DNA of 64,000 nt from Sphingomonas gellani (GTDB taxonomy: Bacteria > Pseudomonadota > Alphaproteobacteria > Sphingomonadales > Sphingomonadaceae). Numbering within the stretch: position 1 is the first letter of the stretch; each line of letters opens with the position of its first letter. Below are positions 59,159 to 64,000 of the stretch, one piece after another. Position numbers and translations under genes: made by a program. The stretch lies in NCBI RefSeq assembly GCF_900110035.1, contig NZ_FOCF01000001.1, forward strand, positions 124,001 through 188,000. The letters are read 5' to 3'. The notes beneath the pieces were generated by a model. That model was not told the origin of the DNA. It saw only the letters and a program-made list of their open reading frames with translations, and made no database searches.

Positions 59159-60805
59159 ATGGCCGACTTCCTCGACCTTGGCGAACCGTCCCAGCCCACC
59201 CGGCCAGAGGCGTATCGCGTCCTCGCCCGCAAATACCGCCCGCGCACCTTCTCCGAGCTGATCGGGCAGGAGGCGATGGTGCGCACGCTGGAGAACGCGA
59301 TCAAGCGTGACCGCATCGCGCACGCGTTCCTGATGACCGGCGTCCGTGGCGTCGGAAAGACGTCCACCGCCCGCCTGATCGCAAAGGCGCTGAACTGCAT
59401 CGGACCGGATGGGCAAGGTGGACCGACCATCGATCCGTGCGGCGTGTGCGAGCCGTGCCGCGCCATCGCGGAGGGGCGGCATATCGACGTGATCGAGATG
59501 GACGCCGCGAGCCACAACGGCATCGACGACGTGCGCGAGATCACGGAGGCCTCGCGCTATGCCGCGGTGTCCGCGCGTTACAAAATCTACATCGTGGACG
59601 AGGTCCACATGATGTCGAAGGCGGCGTTCAACGCCTTGTTGAAGACGCTGGAGGAACCGCCGGCGCATGTGAAGTTCCTGCTCGCCACGACGGAGGTGAA
59701 CAAGGTACCGGTCACAGTGCTGTCGCGGTGCCAGCGCTTCGATCTGCGTCGTATCCCGGCCGAGATGCTGGCGGCTCATTTCGCGGGCGTGCTGGAGCTG
59801 GAGGGGGTGGTCGCCGAGCCTGAGGCGCTGGCGCTGATCGCGCGCGCGGCGGAAGGGTCGGCGCGCGACGGCCTGTCGATCCTGGATCAGGCAATCGCCC
59901 ATGCCGGGCTGGAGGGCGGGGGCATCACCGCCGAATCGGTCCGCCAGATGCTCGGCCTGTCGGATCGTGGCGCGGTGCGCGGCGTGTTGTCGGCGGTTCT
60001 GGCAGGCGACGCGCCGGGTGCGCTGGACGGGTTGCGGCGCCAATATGACGGCGGCACCGATCCGCAGTCGGTCATGCGCGGCCTGTTGGAGGCGGTGCAC
60101 GGCATCACGCTGGTCAAGGTCGGCACGTCGCCCGATCCCGCGCAATCGGCCGAGGAGCGTGCCGCGCGCGAAGATTGGGCATCCCGGCTCAGCTATCCGG
60201 TGCTGCATCGCCTGTGGCAGCTGTTCCTGAAGGGGCATGACGAGGTGGCCCGCGCGACCCTGCCGATCGAGGCGGCGGAGATGGCGCTGTTGCGGGCGAT
60301 CCACGCGTCGTCACTGCCGGACCCCGGCGACCTCGCCCGGCGCCTGCAAAGCGGACAGCCGTTGCCGACGCCTGGTCCGGCCGCCGCTTCGGCTGCGCCG
60401 CCGCCCGCCCCGCCTGCTCCCGTCGAGGAGAGCCGTGACCCGCGCGATTATCCCGCCATGATCGAGCGGCTGGATGCGGCCGGCCATTTGGCACTTGCCG
60501 CCAGGTTGAAGCATGGCGGCCGCCTGGTCCGGTACGATCCGCCCGAACTGCTGCTCAGCGGCAGCCGGCCGATCGCGGCCGACACGCTGTCAGAGTTGTC
60601 CCTGGCGCTGAAGGGGCTGACGGGCAGGGTGTGGAAGGTGGCGCTGGTCGACCAGCCCGGCGAGCCGACGCTGAAGGAGGCGGAAGACGTCGCGGCGGAG
60701 GCGGCCCGGCAAGCCCTTTTGCAATCGCCCCTGGTCCTGGCGGCGCTTCAGGCGTTTCCCGACGCAGAACTCGAACAATGGCCGGACAAACGGAGCATCG
60801 CATGA
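59159..60805 (+). CDS. dnaX: DNA polymerase III subunits gamma and tau
   Basis: A 548-residue clamp-loader ATPase. Walker A is GVRGVGKTS (61-69), the zinc module has CGVCEPC, Walker B is IYIVDEVHMM, and the sensor reads LSRCQRFDLRRI. A proline/alanine-rich linker near 405-425 leads to the C-terminal tau-like domain. ATG 59159 (MADFLDLG) is chosen; an in-frame ATG 59147 would add four residues. It is followed with a 4-base overlap by ybaB, the common dnaX-ybaB pair, but recR does not follow. Confidence 0.95.
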   Translation: MADFLDLGEPSQPTRPEAYRVLARKYRPRTFSELIGQEAMVRTLENAIKRDRIAHAFLMTGVRGVGKTSTARLIAKALNCIGPDGQGGPTIDPCGVCEPCRAIAEGRHIDVIEMDAASHNGIDDVREITEASRYAAVSARYKIYIVDEVHMMSKAAFNALLKTLEEPPAHVKFLLATTEVNKVPVTVLSRCQRFDLRRIPAEMLAAHFAGVLELEGVVAEPEALALIARAAEGSARDGLSILDQAIAHAGLEGGGITAESVRQMLGLSDRGAVRGVLSAVLAGDAPGALDGLRRQYDGGTDPQSVMRGLLEAVHGITLVKVGTSPDPAQSAEERAAREDWASRLSYPVLHRLWQLFLKGHDEVARATLPIEAAEMALLRAIHASSLPDPGDLARRLQSGQPLPTPGPAAASAAPPPAPPAPVEESRDPRDYPAMIERLDAAGHLALAARLKHGGRLVRYDPPELLLSGSRPIAADTLSELSLALKGLTGRVWKVALVDQPGEPTLKEAEDVAAEAARQALLQSPLVLAALQAFPDAELEQWPDKRSIA

Positions 60806-61125
60806 AAGACATCGAACAGATCATGGCCATGGCGCAGAACGTCCAGGCCGAACTTACCAAGGCGCAGGAAAGCCTCGACACGATCGAGGTCGAGGGTCAG
60901 GCCGGCGGCGGCCTGGTCAAGGTACGGGCGTCGGCAAAGGGGCGGATCATCGGCCTCAACATCGACGACAGCCTGGTCAACGTGTCCGAAAAGGGCATGC
61001 TGGAGGACCTGGTCATCGCTGCGTTCAACGACGCGCGGGCGAAGGCGGATGCCGCATCCAGCGTGGAGATGGGCAAGATGGCCAGCGGTCTGCCCCTTCC
61101 CCCCGGCTTCAAGCTGCCCTTCTGA
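60802..61125 (+). CDS. ybaB: Nucleoid-associated protein YbaB/EbfC
   Basis: A 107-residue DNA-binding dimer protein. MKDIEQIMAMAQNVQAEL begins the helical arm. VEGQAGGGLVKVRASAKG is the central sheet, and the C-terminal helix ends with LPLPPGFKLPF. ATG 60802 overlaps the dnaX stop (ATGA). Usual length and order for the family. Confidence 0.95.
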   Translation: MKDIEQIMAMAQNVQAELTKAQESLDTIEVEGQAGGGLVKVRASAKGRIIGLNIDDSLVNVSEKGMLEDLVIAAFNDARAKADAASSVEMGKMASGLPLPPGFKLPF

Positions 61126-61150
61126 TCGGCGTGTCCGCATAGCGCCGTCG

Positions 61151-61175
61151 GGAACCGCACGGGTTGATCCACGTT
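61151..61175 (+). promoter_or_regulatory. EcfG (general stress) promoter before the small membrane protein gene
   Basis: GGAAC (61151-61155), 16 bases, then CGTT (61172-61175): a perfect match to the alphaproteobacterial EcfG consensus. It is 30 bases upstream of ATG 61206, the best-placed of the three candidates in the window. Confidence 0.7.
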
Positions 61176-61205
61176 ACGCGCCTGATCAACAGGGAGCAGT
61201 GTAAC

Positions 61206-61469
61206 ATGGCCGATGAGCGTATCGTGGAAACCCCAGCGGCATCGTCGACGTCCGCGCCGGGCAACACCCACACGACCGTGATTGAGCGGAGTGGCGGCGG
61301 CGGCACGACGTTGCTAGCAGTGGTCCTGCTGATCGCGGTGCTGATCGGCGGGTATTTCCTGTTCGCGCGCAACAGCAGCGAGACGGCAAAGAACAACGCG
61401 GTCACCTCCGCCGCCAAGAGCGTCCAGTCGACCGCCGACAAGGCCGGCGCCGCGATCGGCGGGAAGTAA
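61206..61469 (+). CDS. Small membrane protein, probable general stress gene
   Basis: An 87-residue protein. A hydrophilic Ser/Thr/Gly-rich head is followed by one helix (TLLAVVLLIAVLIGGYFLFA, about 34-53) and an Ala/Lys/Ser-rich amphipathic tail (AAKSVQSTADKAGAAIGGK). GGGAG precedes ATG 61206. A perfect EcfG-type promoter lies upstream and an intrinsic terminator directly downstream, so it is a single-gene unit. Function unknown. Confidence 0.75.
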   Translation: MADERIVETPAASSTSAPGNTHTTVIERSGGGGTTLLAVVLLIAVLIGGYFLFARNSSETAKNNAVTSAAKSVQSTADKAGAAIGGK

Positions 61470-61478
61470 TCGCTACGG

Positions 61479-61508
61479 ACGGGGAGGTGCGGTCCTCCCC
61501 GTTCTTTT
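61479..61508 (+). terminator. Intrinsic terminator after the stress-type membrane protein gene
   Basis: ACGGGGAGG (61479-61487) pairs exactly with CCTCCCCGT (61494-61502) over the loop TGCGGT, followed by TCTTTT. It lies 10 bases after the stop and borders the stop of the convergent mtgA. Confidence 0.8.
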
Positions 61509-62187
61509 AACGGAGGCAGCTGTCCAGCCCGGCACGGCGGACAGTGCCGACGTAGCGGGCCAGCCGGTTGCCGTGGCGGCGCACGAAACCATGCGGATCG
61601 ACGGCCGCTCTTTTCTTCGGAAGTGGCAGGACGGCGGCGATACGGGCGGCCTCGGTCGGGCTGAGCGTCGTGGCGCTGTGGTTGAAATAGCGCTCCGCCC
61701 CGGCTTCCACGCCGTACGTGCCGATGCCGGTTTCCGCGAGGTTGAGATACACCTCCATGATCCGCCGCTTGCCCCAGATCGCCTCGATCAGGACGGTGAA
61801 ATAGGCCTCGAACGCCTTGCGCACATAGCCGCCGCCCTGAAACAGAAAGGCGTTCTTCGCGGTCTGCTGGCTGATGGTCGATCCGCCCCGGATGCGGCGG
61901 CCCTCCGCATTGCTCGCCGCCGCGCTCGCGATCCCCTTCCAGTCGAAGCCGTTGTGGACGCAGAAGCGCGCGTCCTCTCCCGCGATGGCGGCGCGCGGCA
62001 TGTCCGGATCGATCCGGTCGAGCGGCATCCACGTCTTCGTCACGCCTTGGCCATGGACGACGTCCCCCAGCATCGTGAAGGTGAAGGGCGGTGGCACGAA
62101 CCGGTACAGCGCTACCCAGGCGACCGTCACGAGCACAAAGGCGAGGGCCGCCTTCAGCGCCCAGCGGATCACACGTAACGCGGTCAT
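61507..62187 (-). CDS. mtgA: Monofunctional biosynthetic peptidoglycan transglycosylase
   Basis: A 226-residue GT51 enzyme anchored by one N-terminal helix (about 10-28). Catalytic Glu71 is in AIAGEDARFCVHNGFDW, GGSTISQQTAKN binds the donor, and KRRIMEVYLNLAETG is the third family motif. It polymerises lipid II glycan strands in the periplasm. The ATG lies 9 bases after the amine oxidase stop, so the two genes may be co-transcribed. Confidence 0.95.
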   Translation of the reverse strand: MTALRVIRWALKAALAFVLVTVAWVALYRFVPPPFTFTMLGDVVHGQGVTKTWMPLDRIDPDMPRAAIAGEDARFCVHNGFDWKGIASAAASNAEGRRIRGGSTISQQTAKNAFLFQGGGYVRKAFEAYFTVLIEAIWGKRRIMEVYLNLAETGIGTYGVEAGAERYFNHSATTLSPTEAARIAAVLPLPKKRAAVDPHGFVRRHGNRLARYVGTVRRAGLDSCLR

Positions 62188-62196
62188 GCCGCGTCC

Positions 62197-63453
62197 TTAG
62201 GCGAGGGCGGCCGATCCCGACAAGATCGCGCGAGCCGCAGCGACCCCCGTCTCGTAAGCGCCGTGCGCGGTCGAGAAGTCATGGCGAGAACAGGCTTCTC
62301 CGGCGAAGAAGATGCGGGCCTCGACCGGTTCCGCCAGGACGCGGCGGGCGCCGGCATGGCCGACCCGCGCATGCGAATAGCTGCCCCCAATCAGGGGCTC
62401 CGCCCTCCAGCGCGTGCTGGCCAAGGGGTGTAGCCGATCGCGCCAGTCGCTGCCGAGCAGGGCGACCAGCTCGTCGATCGCGAATGCCTCCGCCGCACCC
62501 GACTTCCGTTCCAGCGTCTCGGCCAGATCGCCACCGAAGAAAGCCTCCACCACCGGCCAACCGAACGGCGACAGGCGATAACTGGCGGTCAGCGCAGTAT
62601 GCGGATCGCCGATAAGGTGCGCGTGAGCCGGCCATGGTGGATGGTCAACGGCCAGAAACACCTTGTCCGCCAGCCCGAGCGGCAGCGCCTCGGCAGCGAC
62701 CTGCTTGTCGGGCAAGGGCGGGTCGAACACGATGTCGCCGCGTGCCAGGATGGTTGTCGGCACGGCGATGACGACCCGGTCGGCCTCAATCACGCCGTCC
62801 GGGGTATGCAGCCTTATGGTGCGGCCGCCATGATCGATGCGCGTGACGGGGGTTGATAGTCGCGTGCGAATTCCGGCTGCATGGGCCATGACCAGCGTGC
62901 CGTACCCTTCGCGCACGGCCCAATTGTCATCCGAGGCAGCATCTTCGTAGGCGGCCCAGTCGTGCAGCGACACGTCACGCAATGGCGCGCCGTTCGCATA
63001 GGCGGAGATGGCATCAATCATCGGGCGGGAAGGATCGTCCTCCCCGATGAAGTCGGACAAGGGCCGATCGGGGCCACCCAGAGCAGCGTGCGCGTCCGCC
63101 TCCCAGCGCGACCATGCCGCGCCGAATGCCTGTTGCTCCTGGCGAGGATAGCCAAGGTCTCGCCACTGTTCGTCCCAACCCGGCGATGTTTGGTCGACGT
63201 GGAAGCCGTACTGCTCCGCCAAGCGGGTCCAGGGATTACGCGCTGCCGAATGTAGCCAGCCACAACCAGCATCGACCGTCCAACGAACATCGCGATCGGT
63301 AGGCGAGGCGAGTGCGATCGAGCGCGCCCGGCCGCCCAGCCGGTCCGAGCCTTCCAGCAGCAGTACGTCAGAACCGGCGTCGTGCAACACCCGCGCGGCG
63401 GCGATCCCGGCCGCACCGCCGCCCACGACGACGGTGCAGCCGGTCGGGATCAC
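62197..63453 (-). CDS. FAD-dependent amine oxidase-like protein
   Basis: A 418-residue flavoprotein. The dinucleotide-binding N-terminus is VVVGGGAAGIAAARVLHDAG, followed by DRLGGRARS. The C-terminal FAD site is IFFAGEACSRHDFSTAHGAY. This pattern fits the monoamine/polyamine oxidase (FAO) group. The substrate is not predictable. The GTG start overlaps the rpoH stop by 4 bases, so it is co-transcribed with the heat-shock sigma gene. Confidence 0.85.
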   Translation of the reverse strand: MIPTGCTVVVGGGAAGIAAARVLHDAGSDVLLLEGSDRLGGRARSIALASPTDRDVRWTVDAGCGWLHSAARNPWTRLAEQYGFHVDQTSPGWDEQWRDLGYPRQEQQAFGAAWSRWEADAHAALGGPDRPLSDFIGEDDPSRPMIDAISAYANGAPLRDVSLHDWAAYEDAASDDNWAVREGYGTLVMAHAAGIRTRLSTPVTRIDHGGRTIRLHTPDGVIEADRVVIAVPTTILARGDIVFDPPLPDKQVAAEALPLGLADKVFLAVDHPPWPAHAHLIGDPHTALTASYRLSPFGWPVVEAFFGGDLAETLERKSGAAEAFAIDELVALLGSDWRDRLHPLASTRWRAEPLIGGSYSHARVGHAGARRVLAEPVEARIFFAGEACSRHDFSTAHGAYETGVAAARAILSGSAALA

Positions 63454-64000
63454 GCCGCTGCCAGCATCCGCTTTTCGCCGGCCAGGCGCATCATCGCCTT
63501 TTGCAGCTTTTCGAATGCACGAACTTCGATCTGCCGGACGCGCTCGCGGCTGACGCCATAGACCTGCGACAGCTCCTCCAGCGTCTTGGGGTCGTCGGTC
63601 AGCCGCCGTTCGGTCAGGATGTGCTTTTCGCGATCGTTCAGATCGTCCATCGCGGACACCAGCATGCCGTGGCGTACGTCGGCTTCCTGCGTCTCCGCAA
63701 CAACCTGATCCTGCAACGGACCCTCATCGGCCAACCAGTCCTGCCACTGGCCCTCGCCGTCCTCGTTCATGGAGACGTTCAGGCTGGTGTCGCCACCCAT
63801 CGCCATGCGGCGGTTCATCGACACCACGTCCGCCTCGGCCACGCCAAGGTCGGTCGCGATCTTGGTCACGTCCTCCGGACGCAGATCGCCGTCCTCGAAC
63901 GCGTCCAGCTTCGACTTCATGCGCCGCAGGTTGAAGAACAGCTTCTTCTGAGCCGCAGTGGTGCCCATCTTCACCAGGCTCCACGACCGCAGGATATATT
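63450..64000 (-). CDS. rpoH: Heat-shock RNA polymerase sigma factor RpoH, C-terminal part (partial)
   Basis: The frame is open to the window edge; about 183 residues are visible. YILRSWSLVKMGTTAAQKKL belongs to region 2.4 with the RpoH box after it (KKLFFNLRRMKSKLDAFED). Region 4 ends with the HTH SQVYGVSRERVRQIEVRAFEKLQKA. It directs transcription of heat-shock genes. The N-terminal third is outside the window. Several alphaproteobacteria have more than one rpoH, and which copy this is cannot be told. Confidence 0.92.
   Translation of the reverse strand, partial: YILRSWSLVKMGTTAAQKKLFFNLRRMKSKLDAFEDGDLRPEDVTKIATDLGVAEADVVSMNRRMAMGGDTSLNVSMNEDGEGQWQDWLADEGPLQDQVVAETQEADVRHGMLVSAMDDLNDREKHILTERRLTDDPKTLEELSQVYGVSRERVRQIEVRAFEKLQKAMMRLAGEKRMLAAA

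Overview
The window reads as chromosome of a GC-rich alphaproteobacterium of the Sphingomonas type. The evidence is the dense coding, frequent GTG and TTG starts with 4-bp ATGA/GTGA overlaps, an exosortase-A (XrtA) exopolysaccharide locus, GGAAC-N16/17-CGTT promoters typical of the alphaproteobacterial general stress sigma factor EcfG, and an ElpS-like lipoprotein/TonB receptor pair beside a type II secretion operon, as in Caulobacter. I call 69 protein genes (two cut by the window edges), three tRNAs (Val-CAC, His-GTG, Met-CAT) and the SRP RNA. I see no insertion sequence, prophage or CRISPR array. No non-coding gap exceeds about 300 bases.

Layout. 1-1.5 kb: end of an HU gene, tRNA-Val with a strong terminator, and a quinone-oxidoreductase-like enzyme. 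1.5-18.3 kb: a tandem PhoB-box array, then a beta-helix lipoprotein (ElpS-like), a TonB-dependent receptor, a 2-oxoglutarate/Fe(II) oxygenase on the other strand, and a complete gspCDEFGHIJKLMN operon. This looks like a phosphate-starvation surface and secretion module. 18.3-24.9 kb: tRNA-His, a leucine-dehydrogenase-type gene, a small STAS-like gene and the ccmCDEFGHI cytochrome c maturation operon without ccmAB. 24.9-29.5 kb: a stress-type small protein, a divergent ald/lrp pair with a perfect palindromic operator, kup, a 2H phosphoesterase and tRNA-Met. 29.5-34.7 kb: a molybdenum enzyme operon (YdeP-type oxidoreductase, mobA, fdhD) divergent from trxB.

34.7-49.8 kb is the XrtA locus. Two hydrolases and an acyl carrier protein lie on the minus strand. 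On the plus strand are an acyl-CoA ligase, a PLP decarboxylase, the export/chain-length/kinase proteins, an outer-membrane barrel, an ATPase, a deacetylase, a FemAB-like protein, a glycosyltransferase and an XrtA-EpsI fusion. Together they should make and export an exopolysaccharide and process PEP-CTERM-type proteins, whose genes are not in this window.

49.8-53 kb (minus strand): a type III PLP decarboxylase and a deoxyhypusine-synthase-like enzyme (probable polyamine route), then a GreA-type factor and a small protein. 53.1-58.1 kb: a threonine-dehydratase-like enzyme, a single-domain response regulator, a hydrolase, and a tandem cysteine desulfurase/cysteine desulfurase/ferredoxin operon. 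58.1-61.5 kb: two tiny exported proteins, the SRP RNA, dnaX, ybaB and a small stress-type membrane protein. 61.5-64 kb (minus strand): mtgA, and an FAD amine oxidase overlapping the end of rpoH, which runs out of the window.

Product names rest on motifs and family recognition by eye. No database search was possible. Start codons were chosen from ribosome-binding sites, overlaps with neighbours and signal-peptide geometry.
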